From Tolypeutes matacus (Eukaryota; Chordata; Mammalia; Cingulata; Chlamyphoridae): a DNA stretch of 64,000 nucleotides. The stretch lies in contig JAKSZT010053837.1 of NCBI GenBank assembly GCA_026826555.1, forward strand, positions 3,758,520 to 3,822,519, given 5' to 3'. The notes under the pieces are model-generated. The model did no database searches and was not told where the DNA came from. It saw only the letters and a program-made list of their open reading frames with translations. The position numbers and the translations under genes are program-made. This document shows, piece after piece, positions 49,101 through 61,769 of this stretch (its first letter is position 1; each line of letters begins with the position of its first letter).

Positions 49101-50580
49101 GAAAGGACAGAGGTGCACAGAGCAAGAATATCCCAGCATGGGCATGAGTAGCTTGAAATTGCTGAAATATGCCCTATTTGTCTTCAATTTGCTCTTTTGG
49201 ATCTATGGCTGCTGCATTTTGGGCTTTGGAATCTACTTCCTGATCCACAACTTCAGGGTGCTCTTCCATTACCTCCCCTCCCTCATGATGGGCAATTTGC
49301 TCATCATCATGGGCTCCATTACCATCATAGTTGCCTACCTTGCCTGCATGGACTCCATCAATGAGAACAAGTACCTGTTTATGTCATTCTTTTTCCTGCT
49401 GCTGATTATCCACTTTGCTAAAGTGACCTTGGACATCCTGCTCTTTGTGTACAAACAGAAGTTGAGTGAGTATGTGGCTGAGGATCTGTCCAGGAGTATC
49501 CAGCATTACTACTCAGACAACAGCACCAAGGCAGCATAAGACTGCATCCACTCATTTCTGCAATGTTGTAGAATAAATGGCACAAGTGATAGGGCCAATG
49601 TTCTGCCAGAACCTTGCTCCTCAGATTCACAAGTTAAGGGTTGCTACATGAAACTAGAACTGTGGTTTCATTCCAGTTTCCCATATGTCAGAATCATCAC
49701 CATCTGTGTATGTGTGATCCAGGTGTTGGGGGCATCCTTTGCACCGACCCTGAACTTCCAGATTGGTAAAAACAAACAGATCCTAGGGCTGTAACCTGCA
49801 CCTGATATGTGCTAGAAAGATTTGTTTCATCCATCTCTGGAAATCCAAAACCACATGTAGCATGAAGCCCTAAATGACCATCTCCTGAATTGGCACCTTT
49901 TCCTCCTCCCACTTCTTCCTTATTTTAGTCCTTGTCTCATGCAACCACAGAAGAGGGTGTTGGCCAGGCACTTCCCATCTCAGGCAGTAAACCAATCATA
50001 TGCCCAGTTGTGGCAGCAACTATGTCCCTCAAGGTAATGATATTAATACCTGAGGGTTTTTCAGACTTGAGAGGACAAGAGAACTTCTGGCACTAACAGC
50101 TCAAGATCAAAGGATGGGTCCAGGATTTGAATTTTGGTATATTCCTATTGTCAAACCAGTCTCCAGCTTCTAGATCATGCCTAGTTTACTTTCCAAAGTC
50201 AAGCATGAGACAAGTTGAAGGAAGTTCTGGGGCCAGACTCACTGGGTAATTGTCACAACCTTCTATTTTCTTTTGACTGGGGGCTTTGGATAGAGGAATG
50301 ATGATGTGCTCTTTCTCTAAATGGCAAGATTTCTTTTACTTTCCTTATTAAAGTGCCTTGCTGATTTATTCTAAGTCTTTCCAAAAGAAACTATCCAGTG
50401 ATTCATATCCTGACTTCAACTAGTCTCTTAGCCTGTGATTCACATTGCCCTGGAGGAACCCAGGAGCACAAGTATGTCTGGTAGGTTAGCTGATAATCAC
50501 ATGCAGAAGAATTCTGGTGTTATTACCTTATAAGATAAGGTTTTATAAATGTATTATTTAAAATCTTCAATAAATAAAAA
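49101..50580 (+). pseudogene. CD53: Processed retrocopy of CD53 (tetraspanin)
   Basis: CD53 is a leukocyte tetraspanin (four membrane segments, a small and a large outer loop). The copy starts at ATG 49138 (MGMSSLKLLKY) and runs to a TAA at 49792-49794: 218 codons plus stop with no frameshift, one residue shorter than the 219 I recall for human CD53. One in-frame stop at codon 134 (49537-49539) replaces the Trp that follows 'DNSTKAA'. Three membrane segments precede it; the large loop and the fourth segment (IITICVCVIQVLG) follow. The CCG loop motif is CCR, while the later loop cysteines remain (PEPC, KGC). It is intronless, with a 3' UTR and AATAAA at 50569-50574. No sure TSD; 'cttatcctcaaaaa' and 'cttatggtctcaaaaa' are a weak candidate. 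It lies just beyond the outer L1. Confidence 0.92.
50569..50574 (+). terminator. Polyadenylation signal of the CD53 retrocopy
   Basis: AATAAA is followed immediately by a degraded A-rich end, consistent with the 3' terminus of the source mRNA. Confidence 0.7.
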
Positions 50581-51285
50581 AGCTTATGGTCTCAAAAAGG
50601 ACATATAACCATTCATAATAGGAACCATTACAATTATTGTGGGATTTATAGTATACGTAGAAGTAAAATATATAACAGTAGCACAAAGGAAAGAAAGAGA
50701 GAAAAAGAAATAAACTGTCATAACTTTCATACCATATGTGAAATAGTATTATATTACTTGAAAGTAGATAGTGCTAAGTTTAAAAGTTATATGTATGTCC
50801 TACAGCAGTCAATTTAAAATGCTATAAGCCAAAAGTGGAGAGAAAATGAAATCAGAAAAAAAAAAACATTCAATCCGGAGGAGGTCAGGACAAGAAAAAA
50901 AACAGGAAGAAAAGCAGTTGAGATGTATAGAAAACAAATAGCAAGACAGTATACTTAAACCTACCCAGATAGATTATTATATTAAATATAAATAGTTTAG
51001 ACAATTAAAAAGCAGAGGTTGCCCAATTGAATTTTTTTTAAAAAATAATTCAAGTATTTACTGTCTGCAAGAAGAAACCCACTTTTAATATGAAGGTATA
51101 AGTGGGTAAAATTAAAAGGAGGGGGAAAGACAGAACATATAAATGTTAATCAAAAGAAAACTGAAGTACCTAAATTAGTATCAGATTAAGTAGATTTTAA
51201 AATAAGTATTACTATAAAGACGAAATTTCTTAAATATAAGGAGGTCAATGCAAGAGGATATAACAATTCTAAATTTGTATGCATC

Positions 51286-51719
51286 TGTGGTGTTTTGAAG
51301 CTGTATATCCCAGAAAAAACATGTTCTTAATGTTAATCCATTCCTGTAAGTGTGAATCCATTGTAAGTAGGACCTTTTGATTAGGCTACTTCAGTTAAGT
51401 GTGACTCACCTCATTCAGGATGGGTCTTAATCCTCTTTATAAACAGAATGAATATATATATAGAGAGAGAGAGAAAGAAATAAAGCCACAGAAGCAAGAA
51501 GCTAACAACAAAACCAGAAGAGAAGGGATAGACCAGCAGATGCCACCACGTGCCTTGACATTTGGCAGAGGAACCAAGGATCACTGGCAGCCAGTTGTCA
51601 GTTGATGATGCCTTGATTTGAACATTTTCCCAACCTCAAAACTGTAAGCTAATAAATTCCCATTGTTTAAGCTGCCCTATTTCATGGTATTTGCTGGAGC
51701 AGCCTAGGAAACTAAAACA
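51286..51719 (+). mobile_element. Solo LTR, ERVL/MaLR-like
   Basis: The 434-bp element begins TGTGGTG and ends TAAAACA, with a perfect 5-bp TSD gcatc (51281-51285 and 51720-51724). It contains 'ctaataaattcccattgttt', a polyadenylation signal near the 3' end, and 'ctttataaacagaatg' as a possible TATA region. It appears to be a solo LTR since no internal sequence is attached. Confidence 0.85.
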
Positions 51720-52877
51720 GCATCTAATTACAGATCTTGAAAATACATAAAACAAAAACTGATATCATTAATAGGAAAAATAGAAAAACTTAAAAATATA
51801 CTAGAGATGTAAACTCTCCTCTTTTAGTAAGTGGTAGCACAAGTAGACAGAAATATATAGAGAAAATATAGATGACTTAAGCAATACTATCAACCAACTT
51901 GACAAAACTGACATTTGTAGAATATTACCTCTAACAATAGCAAATCGCACATTCCTTTTAGGTGCACATGGAGCATTCACCAAGATAGATTATATTCTAT
52001 GCTATAAAACAAGTTTCTATAAATTTGAGAGAATTTATGTCATATACAGTATATTCTCTCACTAGAAAACTAGAAATGAATAACAGAATGATATTGGGAA
52101 AATCACCAAGTATTTGGAAATAAAACAATTATGAAAAAATTACACAATTTATCAGGAATGGAAAGGAATGAGATGAATAACACTATAGATACTACAGGCA
52201 TTAAAAGAATACTAAGAAAACATTATGAATAACGTTATTCCAATAAATTTAATAACTTACATGAAATGGGCAAATTCTTTAAAACAAAAACCTACCAAAG
52301 CTCATTCAAGAAGAAAGCGAGAACCTGAGTAGCCCTATATTCATTAAAGATACCAAATTTATAAGCTCAAACCTTCCCAAGGAAAAAAGTCTAGGCCTAG
52401 ATGACTGCATTGGCAAAGGCTATGAAATATTTAAACAAGAAATAATACTAATTTTACACAAACTCTTACAGAAAGTAAGAGATGAAGAAATACTTGTCAA
52501 CCAATTTTATCAGGCCCTCATTACCCTGATAGCAAAACCAGACAAAGATTTTACAAAACAAAAAAAAATGATCAGTTATTAGCATAGATACAAAAATCCT
52601 TAACAATATATTAACAAATCAACTCTGTCAATATATAAAAAAAGAATAATCAAGTAGAGTTTATCTCAGGAATTAAAAATTAGTTCAACATTTAAAAAAT
52701 CAGGCAGTGAAATTCACCATATTAAGATAGTAAAAAGAAAAGCTGTATGATTATCTTAGCTGCAAAAAATCATTTGCCAAAATTCAACAACCATTCATGA
52801 TATAAACTTTCAACAAATTAAAAATAGAAAAGAACTTCCTCAACCTGATGAAGGGCATCCATTAAAAACATACAGCT

Positions 52878-53223
52878 GGGAAGCGGATGTGGCTCAAGCA
52901 ATTGGGCTCCTGCCTACCACATGGGAGGTCTGTGGTTTGGTTCCCAGTGCCTCCTAAAGAAGACGGTGAGCTGGTATGACAGGCAGGCATGGCAAGCTGA
53001 CACAACAAGATGACGCAACAAGAGACACAAGAGGAAAAACATAACGAAAGACACAACAAAGCAGGGAATGGAGGTGGCTTAAGCGATTAGGCATCTCCCT
53101 CCCACATCAGAGGTCCCGAGTCCGGTTCCCAGGTCCTCCTGAAGGAACAAAGAAGATGAACAGACACAGCAAGTGCAAACAACAAGGGGGTGGGGAGAGA
53201 TAAATAAATAAATCTTAAAAAAC
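52878..53223 (+). mobile_element. Dimeric DAS-type SINE
   Basis: The first unit 'gggaagcggatgtggctcaa' (52878) and the second near 53060 ('gaatggaggtggcttaagcg') are joined by a linker of 'gacacaacaag' repeats. The tail is 'gataaataaataaatctt'. TSD: aaacatacagct (52866-52877) and aaacatacaact (53224-53235). Confidence 0.88.
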
Positions 53224-53875
53224 AAACATACAACTAACATACTTCATGGTAAAAGACTGAATCCTTTCCTCCTAAGACAATGAAGTCCACTCTCTCCATC
53301 TTTATTTAACATTGTTCTAGCAAGATTCTAGCGAGAGCAATAACAAGAAAAAGAAGTAAAAGGCATACACATTGAAAAAGAAGAAGTAAAATTGTCATTT
53401 TTATAGAGAATACTATTGAGTCTGCAAATTTAAAAAGGTAACAGAAATGAAAGTTAGTTTAATAAGGTCTCAGAATAAAAAGCCAATATACAAAAATTAA
53501 TTGTATATTCATTATGCCAGCAACAAATAATTGAAAATTGAAATTTTTGAAAAGCACCATTTATTTGTAAGATTAAAATATATGAAATATTTAGGAATAA
53601 ATTTAACAAAATATTTAATATACGCAAGACCCATACACTGAAAACTACAACTCTATTGAAAGGAAGTAAAGACGACTTAGCTAAATGGAGAGAGATATTA
53701 TGTTTATTGATTGGAAGTCTCAATGTTGTTAATATGTAGATTTCCCCCAAATTAAACCATATATTTGATTCAATCCCAATCAAAAAGTCCCCACAGATGT
53801 TTTTGTAGGAAAGAACAAGCCGATTCCAAAATGTAAAAGAAATGCAAAGGACCTAGAAGAGCCAAAATATGTTTT

Positions 53876-54803
53876 TTTTGTTTTTGTTTTTTTTTTTTTG
53901 GATTTTTTTTTAACTTTATTTTGTACATTTAATAATTGAAAACATAAGCAATAAAAAACTAAAAAGTAAACACAGATGAATAAATATATACATTTCTCAA
54001 TTAAATGTAATGGATACATGTAAATTTTTGTTGTTTTGTTTTTTGTTTGTTTTTTTTTTGTTTTTTTGTGTGTGTGAATCAAACAATATATTACACGATA
54101 TATTTGGTTCATAGTAATGCATTCATACAGTATTTGTCCTTTTGTGTCTGGCTTGCTTCACTCAACATAATGTCCTCCAGATTCATCCATGTTGCCATAT
54201 GCTTTATGACTTCATTTCTTCTTATAGCTGCATAATATTCCATCATGTGAATAGACCACAGTTTGTTTATCCATTCATCTGTTGATGGACACCTGGGTTG
54301 TTTCCAACTTTTGGCAATGATGAATAATGTGGCTATGAACATTGGTGTGCAGATGTCTGTTCGTGTCACTGCTCTCAGTTCTTCTGGGTATATACCCAGT
54401 AGTGGTATTGCAGGGTCATGTGGCAAGTCTATATTCAACTTCTTTAGGAACTGCCAAACAGTCCTCCATAGTGGTTGTACCATCCTGCATTTCCACCAAC
54501 AGTGAAGAAGTGTTCCTATCTCTCCACATCCTCTCCAACACTTGTAGTTCTCTGTCTTTTTAATAGTGGCCATTCTGATAGGTGTGAAATGATATCTCAT
54601 TGTAGCTTTGATTTGCATTTCCCTAATCATGAGTGATGTTGAGCATTTCTTCATGTGTTTTTTTGCCATTTGTATTTCTTCTTCGGAGAAATGTCTATTC
54701 AAAGTCTTTGGCCCATTTTTTAATTGGGTCATTTGTCTTTTTATTGTTGAGCTGTAACATCTCTTTATATATCCTGGATATTAAACCCTTATCAGATATG
54801 TGA
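53876..54803 (-). mobile_element. Young antisense L1, 5'-truncated
   Basis: On the minus strand it starts within ORF2 at 54803 and ends in poly-A (poly-T at 53876-53910). The 3' UTR matches that of the L1 at 37177-43912. The perfect 13-bp TSD caaaatatgtttt is at 53863-53875 and 54804-54816. An expanded GT/T-rich patch lies at 54020-54075. Confidence 0.92.
54109..54732 (-). pseudogene. L1 ORF2 C-terminus, 207 codons open
   Basis: This is the longest undisturbed ORF2 C-terminus in the window. It holds '[19 protein letters not shown]', the Cys-rich motif CWRGCGEIGT then HCWWKC, and '[19 protein letters not shown]'. It ends at 'DKYCMNALL', near the natural ORF2 stop. Truncation removes the endonuclease and RT, so it is inert, but its integrity indicates recent insertion. 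Confidence 0.88.
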
Positions 54804-56215
54804 CAAAATATGTTTTAAAAGAACAAGGCTAGAGGTCTTACAGTACCTGATTTCAAGACTTAAAATAAAGCTACAGTCATCAAAACCATGTGGCACTAGA
54901 ATAAAGACAGGCATATAGAACAATGGAACAGAACAGAGGTGCAGAAATAGATGCACCCTTGTGGTCAATAAATTTTCAACAGAGTACCAAGGTAATTCAA
55001 TGGGAAAATTATGACCTTTTCAAAAAATGGTGCTAGAACAATTGGTTATCCATATGTAAAAAGTATACTTAATCCTTACCTCTCTCCAAAATATATCTCT
55101 AAATGGTTCAGAGACCTAAATGTAAGTACTGAAACCATAAAACTTTTAAAAGAAAACATAGGAGAAAATCTTTGTAAACTTGAGTTGGGTATAGATTTAT
55201 TGTATAGGACACAAAAAGTATGAATATTGATAAAAAATTGATAAATTGGAGTTTGTCAAAACTCAAAAGGTTTTATTTTTAAAAGATACTGTAAAGAAGA
55301 TGAACATGCAAACCACAAAATGCGAAAAATATTTGCCAAACATATATCTGATAAAGGCTTGTATCCAAAACATACAAAAAATTCTTATAATTCAAACTGT
55401 TAAATTATAGGGGACATATTTATATAGAAATTTAACTAAAGAAATTCTACAAATAGCCAGTAATCATATGAAAATATAGTTATCATCATTAGTCAGTGGA
55501 GAAATGCAAATTGAAGTCACAATGAAACACCACTACCCACTCACTGGAATGGCTAAAATTAAAAAAGACCGACAATGCAAAGTATTGGTAAGGATGTGGA
55601 GTAACTACCATGCTCATATATTTCTATGAGAATACAAAATAGTGTAGTTCTTTGGAAAACAATTTAGCAGTTTCTTATATAAACACATACTTACCATATG
55701 ATCCAGAAATTTCTCCTGGCTGTTTACTCTAGAGAAATGAAAATATGTATTCACAAAAAGACTTATAGTCAAATGTTCAGAGCAACTTTATTCAAAATAG
55801 CTCAACTCTAGAAACAAATCAAATTTTCAACGGGAGAATGGATTAAAAAAAAATTGTGATATGTCCATACTCTGGAATACTACCCGACAATACAAAGGAG
55901 CACCAAAACTTGAATGAATTACAAAAACATTAGGCTAGGTCAAAGCAGTCAGACACAAAGTCTACACACCATGCAAGTCCCTTTTTAGGAAATTCTAGGA
56001 AATACTACAGTGACAGAAAACAAATCAGTGATTGCCAGGTGGTGGAGATAGAGGGAGGGGACTGACTGCAAAAAAAGGCACAGGGGAACTGTTTGGGGTG
56101 AAGGATTATTTTATATTGTTATTGTGGTATAATCACATTTGTCAAATTTAACAGAAATGTATACTTTAAATTGGCACATATTATTTTGTATAAATTACAC
56201 CTAAACAAAGGTGAT

Positions 56216-56908
56216 TTTAATTTTTTAAAAAGCTAATCCTACTAGGAGAATAGATTGCTAATGGACAAGAATTTAAGCAGGAGACTAAGAAATGAATTTC
56301 CTCAATGGGACAAACGAGAGATGAGAGTGGTAGCAGTGGCGATGGAAAGAAGTAGATAGATTTGTAACGCATTTTAGAGGTAGAATCAAATGTACTTGCT
56401 GGTATAGTAGTAGCTAAGCATGATGCAAAGAGGAAACAAGAACATCACATAGATCCTTGAATGGAGCAGTTGGGTGGAATGCAGAGCTATCTGTGATTAG
56501 ATAAATCTATCAGGAATTCAATTTCAGCTTATTCAAGTTTCAGATGCCTATAAGACATCTAATTGAAGCTGTCATAGGCGGTTGCATATATAAATCGGGA
56601 GGTCATTGCTCCTGTGATGTTTCATCTAAACAGAGACTAAAAATATAATTACAGTTGTAATAAGTGCTACAAAGTGTAAATGTATTAATTTAAGCTGGGG
56701 AGGCAGGGAAGACTTTGCTGGAGTTAAGAATAATTAATTCCAAACATGGAAATAAGGCAAAACGATGATTGCTTAATATTTTTATATCATACCAGAGCAT
56801 ATTTTTATTAAGCCTTCTTGAGTTTTATCTTTCTGGGGAAAAAAAAAAAAATCCACCACTGACAAGTGACATTTTACAGACCTGGTAAGGTATCAAGATT
56901 TTACGGTA
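56216..56908. other. No gene; ancient repeat remnants
   Basis: Words such as 'gcctataagacatctaatt', 'gggaggcagggaagactttg' and 'ataagtgctacaaagtg' belong to an ancient mammalian dispersed repeat also seen near 17000 and 59000. Nothing coding is supported. Confidence 0.5.
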
Positions 56909-57101
56909 GGGAGGCGGCTGTGGCTCAATCAGTGGGGCTCCCGTTTACCATATGGGAGGCCCCGGGTTCGGTTCCCAGGGCCTCCTGGTGAGGGCAGAGC
57001 CCGCCCGCGCGGCGTGGTTGGCTGGCCCGGCGGGCACGAGCAGCAAGGGGGGGATAAATGAATAGATAAATAAAATCTTTTAAAAAAAAAAAAAAAAAAA
57101 A
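56909..57101 (+). mobile_element. Young SINE, 'ggaggcggctg' subfamily
   Basis: The third copy of the GC-rich long SINE (compare 40233 and 41412). The perfect 14-bp TSD aagattttacggta is at 56895-56908 and 57102-57115. Its 'cccgcccgcgcggcgtgg' keeps several CpG sites, a sign of youth. Confidence 0.93.
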
Positions 57102-57115
57102 AAGATTTTACGGTA

Positions 57116-57654
57116 AAGAAGGAAAAGTTAGAGTTTTATTGCTCCCGTAGGCCATTAATCAGTTTTGCACATAACAGCACTCTTATTTTGCCATTCCTTT
57201 CTTGTCAAACTATTCCTAAAAGTATCTTGGAACCATCTCTATCTACATTGTCCCTGCTGGTTCTGTCATCCATGAATTAAATATAATTTAAACTCATGCA
57301 CACATATTACTGTTTGAGTAATATGGGGAAAAATATTTATCCTAAGATCAAAAGAGTAATTGTTGGCTGGATAATGCTCATTGGGTGTGTTGGGGAAAGG
57401 GAGATTGCAGGAAGGTTTTCTAGGCAAAATCAAACCGCAGTGCAAAGCCAGAAGTTAAAATAAACAAACTCTAAGTTCAGGAACTAGAAAAAAATAGGTG
57501 AAAAATCTTAAGTAATGAGAAGAGCAGAGAAAGTATAAGATGAAGCTAATGAGAGAAGTGTGGATTTTTCAACAATGGAACAACAGAAGGGTCCACTGAA
57601 GGATTTATACTGGGGAGGGACTTAATAGAGATCGTGCTGAGTGAAATGTAGAAA
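57116..57654. other. No gene recognised
   Basis: AT-rich sequence without reading frames or named repeats. The part at 57400-57650 may be an old dispersed repeat. Confidence 0.5.
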
Positions 57655-57987
57655 GCAAAATAGAAGGAAGCAAGGAGTGTGGTCTACGATGTGAGCTGTG
57701 GTCTATGCTTGGTGGCAAGGCCCCAGGATGCGTATATCCACTATGGGTGACGTGTCACACTGATGAAGGATGTTTATGTGGGATGTTGTGGGAGGTGTGG
57801 GAGGTGGGGAACTTGGGAATGCCTGTAATTTCTGTGTAATATTTAGGTAATCTAAGCACCTTAAAAAAATATATATATATATATAAAATAACATTTATGT
57901 AAGCAAATGCACATATATGCATATATATTTACATATCATTTTACAAATATTGGTATATATTGTGAAAAACTTGATCTTTACCCACAA

Positions 57988-58018
<31 letters not shown>

Positions 58019-58020
58019 AA
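57655..58020 (+). mobile_element. 5'-truncated L1 3' end
   Basis: This matches 768-1124 in order ('gtgggatgttgtgggaggtg', 'ggtaatctaagcacctt', (AT)n, 'atatgcatatatattt') and ends in (aaat)n at 57985-58018. No clear TSD was found. Confidence 0.82.
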
Positions 58021-61000
58021 AGTTTGATTTGGAATAAACTCTCAGAATGCTCTTGAAGTCATCTAGGCAAAAACGGGGGAGCAGGGCAATGACAGTCAAG
58101 AGAGAGCTTGGAGATGAAATCAATACAATTGGTTATAGACAAATGTGGAAGGGGAGACTAGGGAAGCTCCCAGGTTTCTGACTGCAGCAGTGTCCTGCAG
58201 AGCAGCAGCTGTGCTGGCTTGCATCTCTGACTCACTAGTTACTGCAGGGAAAGAGCAGGTGTCATCTTTAGCTGTGCCCGTGCACTCAAGGGTGTGGAGC
58301 CTGCCTGGGCCAGTTGACCCGGAAATGTGATACTCCCTCTTCCTCCACTGCAGCCACTGCCCTGGGCACTGGCATGATGCTGGTTGGCAACGATCATTCC
58401 CCTTGATCACTTGCCCAGATACCTCCTAGGCCACAAAAATAATCTTCAAATTAGGCAACTGACACAATACAAACAGTGGGGACCTCTGAGTCACGGCCAT
58501 TTTCTCTTCCCCTATCTTCTCTCATGGTCCCATTAGTTCTCTTCCTGTGTTTTCAAACACAGAAGGGTGAGTCATCCCTTCCTGGATGAAGGAACTATTT
58601 GCTCTAACACGCCTACCCCTCACTCTTTAGCGACCTGAATTCTCCTGGGGAACCCCCACCTACCTACCAGCTTCTCCACTTATGAAACTTGAACATGACA
58701 AGTTAAAACTAGCCCTCCTTCCTGAACAACAAAATGTAATTGCCTTTACAGGACTCTCAATCTTCCAAATACAAAAAGCCAAAGGTGGGAGGGGTGTTGC
58801 AACTCTATCCATTCCTCTACAGGATTTCACCACCCACGAGTCCCCCCGTGGCTCTCTAAATACTTTTTATTTATTCAGGAAAGATTGTAGACCACCTACT
58901 ATGTATCAGCCTGTCTGCCAAGCACTGGGGTTACAATAATGAGTAAAAGTCAAATGTTCCTGGCTTCGTGGAACTTACGTTTCTAGGGGGAGGACAATTA
59001 GCAAGTAAACAAATGAATAAGCAAGAAAATAGATTATGGTAAAAGTTATTAATAAACAGAATGATGAGATAGCAACTAACTAGGGGAGGACACATCAAGG
59101 AAGCTCTTTCTGAGTAGGTGGTATTTAGGCTGAAACTTGAAGGATGAGGATGAACTTGCTTTGTGTTCACTACAAATGATCCAATAAAAATCCGGCATAC
59201 ATTTAGTGTTCTGGATGTGATTAGGGTTGACGAGGTTAAGGGGATGAGGGCTGTTTGGGATCAGTGAAGGTCATGTGAAGGCAGGGGTGATGCTGTGGCC
59301 ATAACTTAATGCATAAAGCTGTGCGAGGGAAGATAATATTTTGAAAAAATACAAATGTGATTTTTCTCGTTTGCCTTTTTAGAAAAATGACCTTCTTTCG
59401 AGTAAACCCAAAATATTCTGTTGGAGGGGGTGGGCTCAGGGAGGTCCGAGTTGGCTCAGGATTGTCAAAGAAATGAAAACAGCAGGAGTTATTATTCAAC
59501 TTCTAACAGTCTCCTGAATTTTGCAGCACAACAAAAGACTAGAAAACAGACATAGCTGAGAAAAGGAGTTTCTAAATTGTTAACTCATAAACTGTGTCAA
59601 ACCTGATGGACTAGATCACAATTAGGTAGAGTGGAACACCTGCCCTTTCCTGCCCCAAGGGACTGTGGAGAAAGGAAAGCACAGAGGAGGAAAGGAGAGG
59701 AGAGGATGGCAGGCCTCAAAGTGCTCCCAGTTGCCAGGAAGTGTGTTGGGTAGGCTGAGGGGAACAAGGGCACTGCTCCTTTCCCTATTGGGACTCTGGG
59801 AGGAGACCCCGGTGCAGGGCAGCCTCACGCCCACAGGCAGGCCACTGCGCGACTTCGAATGCTGCTGCTCCCTGGGAACAGCTGGTATTGGAAGGCTGGT
59901 TGCTTCCAATTAGTCCTGGTACTTTTATACTCTCAAAACAAGTTAATAGGCAAAGATAATGAAGAAATAAAAATAAAGGCACAGGAAATGCAAGCCTTAG
60001 ATTTGATTTGGTTTGGTTTTGTAATTAGATTCGACAAAATTACCCTGTCGAATTACTTTAAAACTTTCTAAACCCTTACTCAGTTTCCGAATTTATCTCA
60101 TTGTAGGCAAATAACTGAGTATGGGGCTAACTCTGACCGCTGGACCTTGGCTGAACCACACTTTCTGTAGCACCGGCTGAGAAGGCTGAGGAGCAGTCAG
60201 GAGGAGGGGCTCTCATTTGCCTTTCGGAGCCTCCCTGGGTGATTGTGTTCCTAGGAACCGCCCTGGGGAGCCCCAGGAAGTGAGGAGGGAGTCCTTGCAG
60301 CTGCAACCAGACGCATCTTGGGAGATGGAGCGGAGACTCTGAGCTGGGCTTTTAGAAAGCATGGGGGTCCCACAGAAGGCCTGCACCTTTACCAGTGCCT
60401 TCCAGCACCAAGATACTTTACTTGGCCAGGCAGATAATTTCTGTGTCATCATCTAAGAGTGTTTCTTTTGACAACACTGGGTAAGAGGAAGAAGAGACTA
60501 ACTGAAGATTACTGCCCCCGAGAAGAGTGGAATTGCTTTTCATACCCGGAAGAACTCCAAGCTTCTCCAGTCTCCCTAAATTACCCTGTGAGATGCTGTT
60601 ATTTAAACAAATATCTTCAGGATCCCCTACTACTACCCCAAACAAGGTCTTACAGGTACCCCTTGGCCACATGCCCAGAGCCAGCAGCAAAGGCTGCCTT
60701 TTATTATTTTATTCCTACTGGTATACAGGCTTTCTGGCCTGAAGTAAAAGGGAGTGACAAAGAAAAATACCATAACTGATGGGGAAGGTTCCAACTCCTC
60801 TGAGCCTACAACTAGACCTGGATCAATAAAACAGTATTTTATATTTAGCACTATTACTTCTTTGGAAAGAAGAGAGAAAAATCTAAGAGAGTAGACTAGT
60901 GCCAGAAAAACCCACACAAGGATAACCATTGCTTACCCCCTTTTCAGGTTGGCTGATTCCCCTTTCTTCCTTTCTCTCTTTGCCACAGAAACCAGAGTTC

Positions 61001-61366
61001 TGGATGCTTCCTCCACTTCACAGCTGCCACCACTTGGAATTTCCACACCTACTAAGCTTGGTTAGAAGAGGACACAGCTGCCCCAGATACCCTTTTTCTA
61101 TCAACCTACAAAGACAAGCACACAGACTCTTTATTAATGAGGGAAATACAAAAAATATGAGACAATCACAAAGATTATAGTTTCTAAGGACCTTGGTCTT
61201 GTTCAGCTGTTACTGATTAATGGGCTCTCGTCCTCAATTAGAGTAGGATTCACCTGAGATTTGTCCCACCTCCAGCTTTCCTCTAATAGAGCCTCCCTTC
61301 TGACTGTCAGATTTAACAGTTCCCAAGAGCCAATCAAGGTAAAGCAAAGCAATAGTGTCCCTCTGG
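58021..61366. other. Unassigned sequence, no supported gene
   Basis: At 58850-59150 an ancient repeat is visible ('ccacctactatgtatcag', 'aagcactggggttacaat', 'tagcaagtaaacaaatg'). GC-rich patches lie at 59650-59900 and 60180-60400. A frame at 60459-60779 (106 codons, GTG start, followed by AATAAA near 60826) has no domain and no ATG; it could be chance or a worn exon. No splice-bounded exon is convincing. Confidence 0.5.
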
Positions 61367-61754
61367 GGAAGCGGATGTGGCTCAAGCATTTGGGCTCCTG
61401 TCTACCATATAGGAGGTCCAGGGTTCAATTCCTAGGGCCTCCTGGTGAAAAGCAAGCTGGCCTGCGTGGCAAGCTGGCCCAAGCGGAGTGCTGGCCCATG
61501 CAGAGTGCTGGCACAGTAAGATGACACAACAAAAAGAGACACAGAGGAGAGACAATGAGAGACACAGCAGAGCAGGGAGCTGAGAAGGCGCCAGAGATTG
61601 AGCACCTCTCTCCCACTCCGGTATGTCCCAGGATCGGTTCCCAGTGCCACCTAAAGAGAAGACAAGCAGACACAGAAGAACACACAGCAAAGACATAGAG
61701 AGCAGACAATGGGGGAGGGGGGGGCAGAAATAAATAAATCTTTAAAAAATATAT
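61367..61754 (+). mobile_element. Dimeric DAS-type SINE
   Basis: The first unit ('gaagcggatgtggctcaagc', B box 'gggttcaattcctagg') and a second near 61570-61650 (B box 'ggatcggttcccagt') are separated by a linker with repeated 'gctggccc' and 'gacacaac' words. TSD: atagtgtccctctgg (61352-61366) and atagtgtccctttgg (61755-61769), one mismatch. Confidence 0.87.
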
Positions 61755-61769
61755 ATAGTGTCCCTTTGG

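Larger units (their letters stand above)
50600..56215 (+). mobile_element. Old sense L1, heavily interrupted
   Basis: Degraded ORF2 runs from about 50950 with RT-region words near 52300-53350 and the C-terminal part at 54817-55960. The 3' UTR ends near 56215 ('gtataaattacacctaaac'). It carries an LTR (51286-51719), a dimeric SINE (52878-53223) and an antisense young L1 (53876-54803). No open ORF2 piece longer than about 70 codons survives in sense. Confidence 0.8.

Noticed and set aside
49072..50600. Firm TSD for the CD53 retrocopy
   Set aside because: The best candidate strings differ by an indel and the left one is also part of the ancient repeat flanking the L1.
60459..60779. 106-codon frame followed by AATAAA
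   Set aside because: It begins at GTG, shows no domain I recognise, and the polyadenylation signal alone is weak support.
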